NCBI GenBank assembly: GCA_963677215.1
Contig: OY781919.1
Span: 3,534,001-3,598,000 of the forward strand
DNA: 64,000 nucleotides
Direction: 5' to 3'
DNA from: G963676795 sp963677215
GTDB taxonomy: Bacteria; Desulfobacterota; Desulfuromonadia; Desulfuromonadales; Geopsychrobacteraceae
Position numbers and translations under genes: made by a program. This document shows, piece after piece, positions 1 through 9,500 of this stretch (position 1 is its first letter; each line of letters begins with the position of its first letter). The notes below the pieces were generated by a model, which saw only the letters and a list, made by a program, of their open reading frames with translations, was not told the DNA's origin and did no database searches.

Positions 1-1956
1 CTTTTTCGAGCGGATGGTTTCGTTCGACTCGAACCCTTTTCCCACAGGATGCCAGATGAAGACTTCGGATTCCTTCTGGCCGTGTCGGTCGATACGACCG
101 TTCCTCTGTTCCATGACATTCGGATTCCACGGAATCTCGATATGAACCATGTAGTTACAGTAGTTCTGCAGGTCGATACCTTCGGAGGCCGCATCGGTGG
201 CCAACAGTATTCTGACGGGTGAGATGTCTGGATGAGCCTGAAATGCCGCCTTGATCTTTTCACGATCGTTCTGGTCGACACCACCATGCATCAGCATCAT
301 GCGCTCGCCGCCGAAGCCGTAGGTGGTCAGGATTTGTTCCATCCATACATGGGTGGCGCGGAACTCGGTGAAGAGGATCACCCGTTTACCGTTCCATTCA
401 CCATCGGTTTTCAAATGTGTTTCGAGCCAGTCGACGATGGCTGACGCTTTGGCGTCCACCCGGTTTTTCGATTTTTCGGCCCATGCGGTCAACTTGTCGA
501 GCATCTGCCGTTGATTCTGATCGAGAGGGACCGACATTTCACCGGCAGCTTCCACCGCTTCGTACTGGGCATCTTCGTAGAGCTGGTCGTTGGCAAAATC
601 CTCTTCCGCCTTCAGGATGGCCTTTTTGAGGATCTTGTCGTCCATGGCCCCGGCCTTTTGCTTCGGTCTGGGACGTTCCAAACTCTCCCTGTGTTTGGCC
701 AGCGTTCCGGCAAAAGCCATAGGGGAAGAGAAAAGCCTCTTTTTCAAAAGTTTGTGGACGAAGTCGGAGCCGTATTCGAAGGAACTGCCCTTGACGCTTT
801 TTGCACGGGCAGCCGTGAATTGTTTCAGGAGGTCGTGTATCTCACGTTCCTCATCCGAGTAATCGACCTCGAGAGGCATCAGCCTTCTTTTTGGATACAA
901 AGGGTTTCCGTCTGCATCGACAAGATCTGTCTTGAGCCGTCTGACCATCACACGTTGCAGCTGTTTCTCGTCCGGCATGACGGATCGGGCGAACCGCTGG
1001 TCATCCAGCAATTCCAGCAACGAAGTGAAGGATTCCTGATACCCGTTGTGCGGCGTGGCACTCAGAAAGAGCCGATGTTCGAAATGCGGAGCGATGGTTC
1101 TGATCAAGCGGGTTCTCTGGCTTTCCAGAGCGTACTTGGAGGCGGTCGATGGCGCGACATTGTGTGCTTCATCGATGATCAGAATGTCGAACTTTCTCGG
1201 ATAGGTAATGGTCGGAGGAAGGCAATCCTTGACGAGCCGGAGACCTTCACCGCTTTTCATCCAATCCATGGAAGTGATGAGTCGCGGAAACGAGGTCCAT
1301 GGGTTGGCATGTATGCCGCGTTCACGTCGCAAACGCTTGATGTAATCGGTATCGACAATCCGGAATTCCAATCCGAATTTTTCCCACATCTCGACCTGCC
1401 ACTTGACCTGCAGCGAAGCCGGGCAGACTATGAAAACCGTTCTCGCACGATGACGGACAAGCAGTTCTTGTACCACAAGCCCTGCTTCGATGGTCTTACC
1501 CAAACCGACGTCGTCCGCAATCAGCAGGTTGACTCGAGCCATGTCTATCGCACGTACCAATGGGTCCAGCTGGTAATCTTCGATGGTGATTCCGCTGCGG
1601 AAGGGAGCCTGCAGGAAGGACCTGTCGGCATTGGTCACCGCACCCCAACGGACGGCATCCAAAAAGGCGTCCGATTTATCCTCGGAATCGATGCCGGTGA
1701 TACGAGGCATTCCGGCCTTTTCGAGAACCTGGGCTCCGGGTTCTATCTGCCATACCACTTGGAGCTCTTCACCCAGAGCGTCCTCGTCCAAGGAGGACAG
1801 GGTCACGACATGTTGCTCTCCGTTGGCTTCGAAAGATTGTCCCTGAACGTCGCTGACAACCCACTGGCGTCTTCGAACTTCGACGAGTTGCCCGGGTTCG
1901 GGAGCCACGGAAGCGACGGACAGATATTGATTGGAACGGTCGGTGGTATTCTCCAT
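1..1956 (-). CDS. SNF2-family helicase, DrmD-like (partial, runs off left edge)
   Basis: The minus strand is open from an ATG at 1956 to the window edge (652 codons, no stop reached). It starts 13 nt after the methyltransferase stop, with a GGAGAG ribosome site. Translation shows a SNF2/Swi2 ATPase: an ADDVGLGKT Walker A, an IIDEAH Walker B, and a C-terminal helicase half with ATDAASEGIDLQ followed by EQRNGRIDRHGQ. Such enzymes translocate on double-stranded DNA. The coupling to a C5 methyltransferase resembles DISARM loci, where DrmD is the SNF2-like helicase. That assignment is inference, because the drmA, drmB and drmC genes would lie beyond the window. A stand-alone restriction helicase or a RapA-like protein are alternatives. 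Confidence 0.85.
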   Translation of the reverse strand, partial: MENTTDRSNQYLSVASVAPEPGQLVEVRRRQWVVSDVQGQSFEANGEQHVVTLSSLDEDALGEELQVVWQIEPGAQVLEKAGMPRITGIDSEDKSDAFLDAVRWGAVTNADRSFLQAPFRSGITIEDYQLDPLVRAIDMARVNLLIADDVGLGKTIEAGLVVQELLVRHRARTVFIVCPASLQVKWQVEMWEKFGLEFRIVDTDYIKRLRRERGIHANPWTSFPRLITSMDWMKSGEGLRLVKDCLPPTITYPRKFDILIIDEAHNVAPSTASKYALESQRTRLIRTIAPHFEHRLFLSATPHNGYQESFTSLLELLDDQRFARSVMPDEKQLQRVMVRRLKTDLVDADGNPLYPKRRLMPLEVDYSDEEREIHDLLKQFTAARAKSVKGSSFEYGSDFVHKLLKKRLFSSPMAFAGTLAKHRESLERPRPKQKAGAMDDKILKKAILKAEEDFANDQLYEDAQYEAVEAAGEMSVPLDQNQRQMLDKLTAWAEKSKNRVDAKASAIVDWLETHLKTDGEWNGKRVILFTEFRATHVWMEQILTTYGFGGERMMLMHGGVDQNDREKIKAAFQAHPDISPVRILLATDAASEGIDLQNYCNYMVHIEIPWNPNVMEQRNGRIDRHGQKESEVFIWHPVGKGFESNETIRSKK

Positions 1957-1969
1957 TTGCGCTCTCCGT

Positions 1970-3064
1970 CTATACTTCGCAGACGGATGCGTTGTACTCC
2001 GTCACATGTTTCAAAATGCTTTTACCAATGAGTTCACCGAGTTTTACGGGGACCGCATTTCCGATAAGACGACCGAGCACCTTTTTGCTGATAGGTTCAC
2101 CGGGAGCCGTGAATTTGTATTTTTTGGGGAAACTCTGGAGGATCGCGCCTTCACGCAGAGAGATCGCCCTGTTTTGTTCGGGATGGCCAAACCTGCCGTT
2201 GCCGAAACCGAAAAACTGCGTCGTTATGGTCGGCGCAGGCTCGTCCCAACTCATCCGGCCATACACGCTCGGATAGGTTTTGCCGCTCTTTTTCTTGTGA
2301 CAGTCAGCCACGAGTTCTTCAGGCCAGTCACGCCATGTTCCGCCCGGTTTGGAAACGAGTATGCGCTGGTAGTTGGTTTCGGAAAGGCTGGAGCTTTGGT
2401 GCAGTGGATCTTTCGAGTCGATCGCACCCGCTTCGATTTCAGGCAATTTACCTATGGCTTCCTTGACGGTCTTGGCTTTTCGCTTGAATTCTTTTGGGCT
2501 CAGAAGTTGTATCGGCCCCAACTGCGAAGCGAGCAGTACCAAACGGTTCCGCTGCTGGGGCAAACCGTATTCGGCACAATTCACGACCTTGTAATCGACG
2601 TGATAGTTTCTTTCTTCCAAGTTCTCGACAAATTCCCTGAAGACATCCTGATCCATCAGTCCCGGAACGTTTTCCATGGTCACGAGTTCCGGTTCGGTCT
2701 CCTCGATCAAACGGGAGAACTGCAGGAGTAGCCACCATCGTTTGTCCGATGAGTCCGCCTTTTGATTGTATGAGGAAAATGTCTGGCAAGGCGCACAACC
2801 GGCAAGAAGTTTGAGGTCGGCACCATTGTATGCGGCCAGCAGTTCGGAGGCTTCGACATCATCGACGGATTTCAGTAAAAAGTCGGCTTTGTTGTTGGCT
2901 GCGTAAGGATATTCACAAGCCGGATCGATATCTATTCCAAGGTTGACGGCGATACCTGATTTTTCGAGCCCACGAGTCAATCCACCGGCACCACAAAACA
3001 AATCCACTGCACCTATCGTGTGCAGTGAAGCATTCTGTTTTTTATATGTGCCTTTTCTACCCAT
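1970..3064 (-). CDS. C5-cytosine DNA methyltransferase
   Basis: The 364-residue protein has the ordered motifs of Dcm/HhaI-type enzymes: motif I FCGAGG near residue 24, motif IV with the catalytic Cys in APCQ (about residue 93), ENV at about 131, and QQRNR near 170. It transfers a methyl group from SAM to C5 of cytosine, so it would protect self DNA. The start overlaps the stop of the upstream HTH gene (TAATG), and the helicase gene follows 13 nt downstream, so the three genes look like one operon. In DISARM class 2 this role is played by DrmMII, and a restriction-modification partner is also possible. Methylase activity is well supported; pathway membership is inferred. Confidence 0.93.
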   Translation of the reverse strand: MGRKGTYKKQNASLHTIGAVDLFCGAGGLTRGLEKSGIAVNLGIDIDPACEYPYAANNKADFLLKSVDDVEASELLAAYNGADLKLLAGCAPCQTFSSYNQKADSSDKRWWLLLQFSRLIEETEPELVTMENVPGLMDQDVFREFVENLEERNYHVDYKVVNCAEYGLPQQRNRLVLLASQLGPIQLLSPKEFKRKAKTVKEAIGKLPEIEAGAIDSKDPLHQSSSLSETNYQRILVSKPGGTWRDWPEELVADCHKKKSGKTYPSVYGRMSWDEPAPTITTQFFGFGNGRFGHPEQNRAISLREGAILQSFPKKYKFTAPGEPISKKVLGRLIGNAVPVKLGELIGKSILKHVTEYNASVCEV

Positions 3065-3279
3065 TATTTCTGTTCCTCACTATCGTTAGAGGAGGATGTT
3101 TGAGCACCACCAGCCTCTACCCATGCATCTACCTGATCTTTTTTGAATTTCCACAGGCGGCCCATTCGGTGAGCGGGCATGCCGTGCTTATCGATCCACT
3201 TGTAGACGGTGTCCTTACCGATCCCAAGGTATTTGCATATTTCGTCCACTGACAACCAGCGATCATCTATTTCTGCCAT
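3064..3279 (-). CDS. small helix-turn-helix DNA-binding protein (excisionase/MerR-type)
   Basis: This 71-residue protein carries an HTH_17-type domain: LSVDEICKYLGIGKDTVYKWI, then a wing-like HRMGRLWKFKKDQVDAWV. These small proteins act as excisionases or local regulators. The start has a GGAG ribosome site, and the stop overlaps the methyltransferase start. It may regulate the methyltransferase/helicase operon, or be an excisionase left beside the element boundary. The acidic serine-rich tail has no recognisable function. Confidence 0.85.
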   Translation of the reverse strand: MAEIDDRWLSVDEICKYLGIGKDTVYKWIDKHGMPAHRMGRLWKFKKDQVDAWVEAGGAQTSSSNDSEEQK

Positions 3280-3441
3280 GTCTCATACTCCTCTTGGGGG
3301 CTATTGCTTTTTGCCATGACCTCAACAGAGGCAGTTAAGGAATGCTGCAAATACAACACTCCCAATTTAATTCACCTTGCAAATATACTGAGATGAGCAC
3401 CGGATGTCAAATATTCTTTGCCGATTTAAGCCGATTTCGTT
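3280..3441. other. AT-rich spacer, possible element boundary
   Basis: This 162-bp non-coding stretch lies between the methyltransferase operon and the last gene of the phage-like operon. It is more AT-rich than its flanks and holds a short direct repeat, GCCGATTT, at about 3420 and 3431. I see no clear terminator or att core. It is the most natural place for the left end of the element, but nothing in the sequence proves this. Confidence 0.3.
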
Positions 3442-3936
3442 CTATTTTGCTGGATACCAGCATCCCGAGGCAATCCTTTCCGCATTATGGCCGAGATTGT
3501 AATTGTACAGCCAAACGGGCCGTATCAAGTCGTTGGTCTCAACCGCCACTAAAACCCGTGTATAAACACAGCGACCATTGGGATCGAATGCCTCCAGCCG
3601 GTCGATGGGCGGCAGATCGAAGCCGGGATTGGCGAAGGTCATCATCTCCCCGAGGACCAGATCCCAGTCGCCTTCGGGCTGTTTCATTGCATTTCCGGGG
3701 AGTTCGATGGTGTTCTGTGTTCGGGTATCGGCCAGCGGATCGGCAGTTCCGGTGGCCAGTATGCTATCCTCCGGGACTTCCAAGGCCGGGAATCCGGCTG
3801 GCAGATGGTAGAGCCTGCCCCATGTGGTAGCGGGTTCGATACTGATGGCCCGGGTGCAGAACCGGTCAAAATTCCAAAATCCCTTTTTCAGGGTTCCGTA
3901 AACAAAAAGCCGGAGGTGGTTGTCGATATTCTTCAT
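3442..3936 (-). CDS. gamma-glutamylcyclotransferase-like (AIG2/GGCT fold) protein
   Basis: The 164-residue product begins LRLFVYGTLKKG, the YGTL signature of the AIG2/GGCT fold. It later has a conserved acidic position (PPIDRLEAFDP) and Y-T-R-V-L-V, typical of the family. GGCT proteins release 5-oxoproline from gamma-glutamyl amides, so a plausible role is to trim or cyclise gamma-glutamyl linkages. The start at 3936 has a strong AAGGAG site and overlaps the amidotransferase gene by 4 nt. It is the last gene of the four-gene amidoligase cassette. The fold is clear; the substrate is unknown. Confidence 0.85.
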   Translation of the reverse strand: MKNIDNHLRLFVYGTLKKGFWNFDRFCTRAISIEPATTWGRLYHLPAGFPALEVPEDSILATGTADPLADTRTQNTIELPGNAMKQPEGDWDLVLGEMMTFANPGFDLPPIDRLEAFDPNGRCVYTRVLVAVETNDLIRPVWLYNYNLGHNAERIASGCWYPAK

Positions 3937-4730
3937 GCTTTCACTCCTTCGGGTAAGGTTCCCCTGCGTTCCTGACAGACAAATCTGAATGGATGGCTCT
4001 GCCACTCCTTGAGGGTTTGATGACGGAAGGTCAGCATGGTGAGCGGCGGTATTTCCAGTTCGCGCCAGCCACGCAGGTCATCCAGAGCGGCTTCGATGTA
4101 TTCCGGTTCCGAGGCATAGAGCACTGCCCGGTGTTTGCGGCTGTAACGCAGCGACAGCGGCTTGTTCCCCTTGATGACGGTAATGGCCCCGGGATCGAGC
4201 CGTGAGGCCAACACGGCGCTCATTTGGCCGCGACACAGGCGCAGGGCTTTGCGGAAGCCACGACCGTCGATGGTTCCGTCGGGTGAAAAGCGGTCGGCCA
4301 GCCGGAAAAGCAGCTCACTGTCCACTTCGGCATAGCGCGGCAGGCCGAGTCTGCGGAACAGGTAATCGGCATTGTAGATGGTGCCGTTATGGGTGCCGAT
4401 GATGATGCCGGATCGGAGCGGATGGTTGTTGCGGCTGTTGGCTTCACTGCCCCGGGTCCGCCAGCGGGTGTGTCCCATGAGGATGGTGGTCTGGTTGTCC
4501 ACCTCATCCATCAGCTCGAGAAAGGTCGATTCCCTGACCAACCGGTGAGCCCGGATGGGCCGTTTGAAAAGCCGGAAGTCGCCATCGGTTCGGAGCCATG
4601 CCATTCCGCTGGCGTGGGGACCGCGCTCCTCACTGCAGAGCAACATGCGGATAAAGACCTCGTTCAGGTATTCCCGCTCGGCAATGCGCCGTCGCTTTTG
4701 ACCGAAGATGATGCCTACTTGTCCGCACAT
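3933..4730 (-). CDS. class II glutamine amidotransferase
   Basis: The 265-residue protein begins Met-Cys-Gly, placing the catalytic N-terminal nucleophile Cys at position 2. It continues with the hallmark segments GHTRWRTRG, NNHP and GTHNGTIYN of the Ntn-hydrolase GATase II fold. The enzyme would hydrolyse glutamine to supply ammonia to a partner ligase. Only the glutaminase domain is present. It overlaps the genes on both sides (16 nt upstream, 4 nt downstream), so it is cotranslated with the amidoligase system. Confidence 0.92.
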   Translation of the reverse strand: MCGQVGIIFGQKRRRIAEREYLNEVFIRMLLCSEERGPHASGMAWLRTDGDFRLFKRPIRAHRLVRESTFLELMDEVDNQTTILMGHTRWRTRGSEANSRNNHPLRSGIIIGTHNGTIYNADYLFRRLGLPRYAEVDSELLFRLADRFSPDGTIDGRGFRKALRLCRGQMSAVLASRLDPGAITVIKGNKPLSLRYSRKHRAVLYASEPEYIEAALDDLRGWRELEIPPLTMLTFRHQTLKEWQSHPFRFVCQERRGTLPEGVKA

Positions 4731-5056
4731 AGGTCATCCTCCTTGTCAAAGGTGTCCTCCGGCGGCAGGTCGATGAAGGCGTCATCCGGCAGGAACTCCA
4801 CCAGCCCATGCTTTCCCAGCAAGGTCAGGAATTCGGCTGCGGCCGTTTCGGGATCTTCAGGCAGCTGGAGTTTCCGGTCCGGCTCGATGCGACCAAGCAC
4901 ACCGAGCATGTAATCACGGGCGGTCGTTTCGATGGTGAACGGTGTCTGGCCTTTCATGATCTCCACCAGCTCCGCGCAGTTTTTGCCTTCCAGAGCGATG
5001 CCGTCAGTTTCCAGCGGTTCGCCGTCCAGTGTCGTCGAGTGGATCAGTATTTTCAT
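4715..5056 (-). CDS. small acidic protein of the amidoligase cassette
   Basis: The product is 113 residues with a strongly acidic C-terminal third (DLPPEDTFDKEDD). I recognise no domain. It is wedged between the amidoligase and the glutamine amidotransferase with overlaps of 4 and 16 nt, and has a perfect AGGAGG site. Its position suggests a dedicated partner, either an adaptor or the polypeptide that is modified; this is inference from context only. Confidence 0.75.
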   Translation of the reverse strand: MKILIHSTTLDGEPLETDGIALEGKNCAELVEIMKGQTPFTIETTARDYMLGVLGRIEPDRKLQLPEDPETAAAEFLTLLGKHGLVEFLPDDAFIDLPPEDTFDKEDDLCADK

Positions 5057-6015
5057 GATTCACCTCCTAAAACAGAAAGGCCGGGATTAGACCCGGCCTC
5101 TGTGGTTTGAATGGTGGTTTCGGTTTCATCCGGTTTGGGACGACCTTTCTTGAAGGCCGCGTCACCGGGCATGTTTTTCATCAGGTGTAATCGAGCAGTT
5201 TTGAACTCATCCCCGATCAGACCGAGGTGGAGCAGGAAGACTCTGAAGTCATACTTGGCGCTTTGCGGATCGAAGTCCCGCTTGCGGCTGGATGCGGCTC
5301 TGCCGTTTAGCGCCTTGGCGGCGATGCCCAAGCAGAACTGCAGGTAGGCTTTGATCTTTCCGGCATGCAGGGTTGCCTCGAACCAGCGGAACTCCACCGT
5401 GCCCCGGTACCAGACGTTGTGCAGGTTGACTCCGTGGTAGCGGGTGTTGTCGTAATGCTGGGGCTGGTTGTTGTGGTAGCCGTACCAGATGCGGTTCAGC
5501 TGGGCCTTGGTCTTGGGACGCTGCCGTTCGATGTTCCGGATCAGCTCATCACTGACCGGCCGGGTGTAGCGGCGCAAGCGGTCGCTGTTGATCCCGAGGG
5601 CATGGAGGATCAGCGGCTCCTGTTTGTAAACCACCTTGGCAAGGTTACCCAGCTTACGCCCGTCAAAGGGCTCGGCATCGATATGGATGTGGATGCCGCA
5701 CTGGCTGTTGATTTTTCCCCCGGCCTTGCGGATGGCCCGAACCACCTCCTGCAGCTGCTCGAGGTCGTCATAGGTCAGCACCGGACTCACCAGCTCCGCC
5801 CGCAGGTGGGATGGCACATTGGTCAGGGAGGCGTCGTTGACCACCTTCCATTTTCGGCCCCGCAGATCTTCCACTTCCCAAGGATCGTAGCAGGACGGTG
5901 CACCGATATGCCTGACATGGCCACCGACCACCGAGTGGATTGCCCAGGCTATCTGTTCCCGGGTGCGCTTTACGGTCTCGATCTCGATTCCGTATCTGAG
6001 TTCTCTTAAATCCAT
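5053..6015 (-). CDS. amidoligase-family (glutamine-synthetase-like) enzyme
   Basis: The 320-residue protein opens with RYGIEIETVKRT, the G-x-E-x-E signature of the amidoligase family. It contains CGIHIHIDAEPF (paired metal/ATP ligands) and GTVEFRWFEATL (the second Glu/Arg motif). Family members share the COOH-NH2 ligase core of glutamine synthetase and form amide bonds using ATP. Clustering with a GATase II and an AIG2-fold protein matches the amidoligase gene neighbourhoods predicted by comparative genomics (Aravind and co-workers), some of them in phages. The target here is unknown. The gene follows a terminator at 6191-6233 and lacks the CCGAC-type promoter. Confidence 0.88.
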   Translation of the reverse strand: MDLRELRYGIEIETVKRTREQIAWAIHSVVGGHVRHIGAPSCYDPWEVEDLRGRKWKVVNDASLTNVPSHLRAELVSPVLTYDDLEQLQEVVRAIRKAGGKINSQCGIHIHIDAEPFDGRKLGNLAKVVYKQEPLILHALGINSDRLRRYTRPVSDELIRNIERQRPKTKAQLNRIWYGYHNNQPQHYDNTRYHGVNLHNVWYRGTVEFRWFEATLHAGKIKAYLQFCLGIAAKALNGRAASSRKRDFDPQSAKYDFRVFLLHLGLIGDEFKTARLHLMKNMPGDAAFKKGRPKPDETETTIQTTEAGSNPGLSVLGGES

Positions 6016-6190
6016 TCACAGTCTCCGTTTTACGGTTTCTAACTTGTTGCTGGGCTTGTATTTAAACCTTCAGCTTACATGTGAATGAATGCTTTAATTC
6101 CGTCAGAAAGCAAGTAGAAGAACAGAAAGAATCGACATTTAACACCTTTATTTTCAACATGTTACGATTCTGGCTGCATTCGGGCGGACA

Positions 6191-6233
6191 CATTAAAAGA
6201 AACGCCCCGGAAACGTGTTGGCGTTCCGGGGCG
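6191..6233 (-). terminator. intrinsic terminator ending the tail/fibre operon
   Basis: On the minus strand a 10-bp GC-rich stem (CGCCCCGGAA at 6203-6212 with TTCCGGGGCG at 6224-6233) and an 11-nt loop are followed by TTTCTTTTAATG. It lies just after the last fibre-operon gene and before the amidoligase cassette, so the cassette probably has its own promoter in 6016-6190. Confidence 0.85.
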
Positions 6234-6261
6234 GTGGCTGTTTTTGACGGATGGGATTGGG

Positions 6262-6519
6262 TCAGGAGTCCGGGCTGCCACCCGTAATCAGGCTGGTGTG
6301 AATGGCTGCATTTCGGGTTTCATCCTGCTTCATTTTGTCCAGAAAGGCAGTGCAGGCTTCGGCCTCATCGAGCGGCAATCCGAGTTCCTCCTCCAACCGG
6401 CTCAACCTGTGGTGCAGGTTTTCGATCAGATTGAAGGAGTGATCCCGGACCAGTCCTTCCCGTTTTTCCTTTGGAGACGGGATGAATTCCGTCATCCCGC
6501 CACGGCGTTTAACGATCAT
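6262..6519 (-). CDS. small protein at the end of the fibre operon
   Basis: This 85-residue, charged, helix-rich protein has a central segment (LHHRLSRLEEELGLPLDEAEACTAFLD) that could form a short coiled coil. No family was recognised. A GGAGG site precedes the ATG, and the gene starts 13 nt after the large fibre gene, so it is translated with it. Candidate roles are fibre chaperone or fibre-attachment protein, by position only. Confidence 0.7.
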   Translation of the reverse strand: MIVKRRGGMTEFIPSPKEKREGLVRDHSFNLIENLHHRLSRLEEELGLPLDEAEACTAFLDKMKQDETRNAAIHTSLITGGSPDS

Positions 6520-6532
6520 TTCGGGACCTCCA

Positions 6533-9500
6533 TCAGCTCAGGGTTGCACCGAGGGTATGAATCCTCGGGTAGGTCAATACGGTTCCGGTCAGCTCGGCTT
6601 TGTAGCGCACCTTGTTGGCCTGCGGATCGCTGAAGGTTCTGACCAGCGTGTATTCAGTCCAGTCTTCATCGATGGGCCGGGTGTCGTCGATGGTCATGGC
6701 TTCCCATGTTTCACCGCCGTCATTGGAGGCGAACCACTGAACACTGGTGCCGCTGGGGATATCCATCTGGGTGTAGACCTTGGTGGATTCCACGCCCTGC
6801 GTCAGCTCGTTCTCACGGGTCAGATAGGTTCCGGAGGTATTGTTCAGGTAGCCGATCAGGTTGACATCCCGGAAATTGAGCGCCGGAGTGTCGTTGCCCA
6901 TGCCGGTACTGAAACGCACCCGGACCAAGACGCCATTGGCCAGATTGGGCAGACGCTCTTCCTCGGCCGGAACGACCGCATCCCATGTCACACCACCATC
7001 GGTGGAGTATTCCCAGATGAGATGGGTGCCTTCCGGGATGGCCGAGTATTCATCGATGTTCAGATCGGAGAACTGCACACCGCTAACCGGCTGAAACTGG
7101 ACCGTGCCTTCGTTCTCGAACTCATAACCATAGAGCTTCATGGTGAGGTCGGAGCCGTTGAGCGGAGTCCAGGTCTCGGCATTGGAGCTTTCCAGAAGCA
7201 CACCTTCCGCATAGGTCTGCCGGGTGATGATACCCTGACGGCCGGTCTTGCCGAGGGTGGCGGTGCGCACCTTGTAATTGGTACTGTTGGTCAGCAGGAC
7301 CACCGCATAGCTGGTATTGGCTTCCGCGTAGAAGGGATCGTCGAAGCTGATCTTGGTTTCACCGCCGAGATTGATTTCCGACGGCGCAATTACCTTTTCG
7401 GCAAAGATGGTGTCGTTGGGCAATCCGGTGGTAACGCCTCTAATCTGAACCGTGACCGGAATGGAGGCATCCCGCTGGGTGAACTGAATACCCACTGCCG
7501 ACAGCACCCGGTTTTCGGTAAAGCTGAAGGTCTGCGCCAGCGGATCGCGGCGGACAAAGATGGTGCGGGTTCTCCAGACGGTACGCACCACCGGCACACG
7601 AACGATGCGGGTAATGATATTGGTCTGGATAAAGCGCTGAATACGGGTGATCACCAGCGGGTCATTGATCTGCAGGCTGGCCCGAGCGGTGTACTGCCCA
7701 TCGGCCATCTCCACGATACGGTTGCCGTTGCGGGCTTCCGTCGGCACCGTGAAAGAGGCGGTCACACGTCCGGCATCGTCACTAACCAGATTGCTGGCCA
7801 TGACACGGCCGTCACAACGCAGGACAATCCCGGAGCGATCCGGCGTGAAGTTGATACCTGTCACCGCAATGCCGGTCTGACCACGGCGACCGATATTGGG
7901 CGTGACCTGCAGCATGGCAGGCGGCTTTTCAAAGACCGCATAGGGGTTGATGTTGCGCTCCTCGGACCAGTCGCTCTGTTCGAGCACCACCTGTTCCGAA
8001 CCCGGCAACAGCGCCAGACTGCCGAAGAAGCTGGCATCGCTGCTGCCTGAATCCACCTCGAGTGCAGTGGAAATAGCAGAACGATCCGGAGAGGCAAACT
8101 TGCCCAGTTCATTTACCCGGGCATCCCACTCGGCGTGATAGATGTCCGACTGCGCCGTATTGGAGAAGTCGTCCGAATAGATACCTTTCTTGGACTGAGC
8201 GTCGCGGTTCTGCAGCTCGTTGTTCATCTGATACTGGGCATCGTTGTATTTCAGGTCCTCCACATCCTTTATGATGTCATGGATCTGATCCATGGTGATG
8301 CGGGTGAGCCCGAAATTGCGGATGGTCATATCGGTGGAGTTGGGCGGGCAGTCGATGCTGCACAGACCCAAGGTATCCTCAGGAACGATCGGCAGCTTGG
8401 GAAAGTCCGCCGGAGCGCCTTCGAGACGTTTGATCTCCCGGGTGGTGGCGTAAATGATGTCTTTGCGGCCAAGGAAATAATCATAGTCGATACTGCAGTT
8501 GGAGCCGTTGACCGGTTCATCACCCAGCGCTCCGCGACCGAAGTTGACCACGTTGAGATTGCCCAGCTCGATCTGGGTCGTGGACATGGAAACCGCCGCC
8601 GAGCTGCTGGCCGGAGGATTGGATGCAACGGGCTCGTCCACCGCATCATCGATATAAGAGATGGCTTCGCTGCCAAGTTCCTTGATGCGCTGGAAGTCGG
8701 TTCTGGAGCCATTGGTCGTGGCCCGGTAAACCCGGTAGCCGTTGGCACCGTTGACCGGCAGCCATGAAAGACGGTTCATCTCTCCGGCCAGAGTCATTCT
8801 CGAAAGCACACTGCCGGAGTTGAATGCGGTTTCACCTGAGCCGTCAAAAGCGGTCACCACATAATGATAGGTCCCGGCCGTCGGATGGGCCGTAATGCCG
8901 AACCAGCCGCCGTCCACGTAATCCTCGCCTTTGATCATCTGCTTGGTGTAGGTCCAGCGCACGGTATAGGTGGTGCCGATGGCCGGTTCATTGCCCGAGC
9001 CGATCCAGTCCACATGGTTACCGGACTGCTGCCAGTCGATGCCTTCCTGAAAAATGGTGGCACCCTGACTGACCTCCAGAATATCCACGACCGGATTGGG
9101 ATCGAGCAGATCCTCTCCGCCGCCGACCGAGCCTCGGGTCACGTTGGCGGTCATCTCAACGATGGCTTCCACCTGAGTGGTTTCTTTGAGCGGCGTGGAG
9201 TTGACCGGATAGCGGCGCTGGCTGATGTTGTAGGTCTTCTGTTCACCACGCACCGACTTGATGGCCACTGACTTGGGAACCAATGTGGAGGTGGGCAGAT
9301 CCCGCTGATGGCGGAAGCCCTGAATGTAGGCCCGGCCCGCGTTGGTGATCACCTCGACATCGGTATCATCCACCGAGCCGATAAAGCTGTCGAAACCACT
9401 GACCAGATAGCTTCCCGCCTGATCGAAGGTACGCTCGGCAAGGTTCTGCAACAGCGAATTGAGTCCTTCAGCGGCGGCAAAGGAGAGCTGGTCTTCGGTA

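Noticed and set aside
511..2031. Long plus-strand open frame (506 codons) at the left end
   Set aside because: It is antisense to the SNF2-type helicase, whose motifs are clear on the minus strand. The plus frame has no recognisable domain.
6075..6106. Possible eleventh promoter: CTGAC with ATGTAA upstream of the amidoligase gene
   Set aside because: The upstream box has one mismatch, the downstream box keeps only ATGTAA, and the spacing is 1 nt too long. It may be a decayed copy, so I did not count it.
6482..8050. Long plus-strand open frame (522 codons)
   Set aside because: It lies entirely opposite the DUF4815-like fibre gene, which has a ribosome site, protein-like composition and family match. 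The plus frame is a shadow caused by codon bias.
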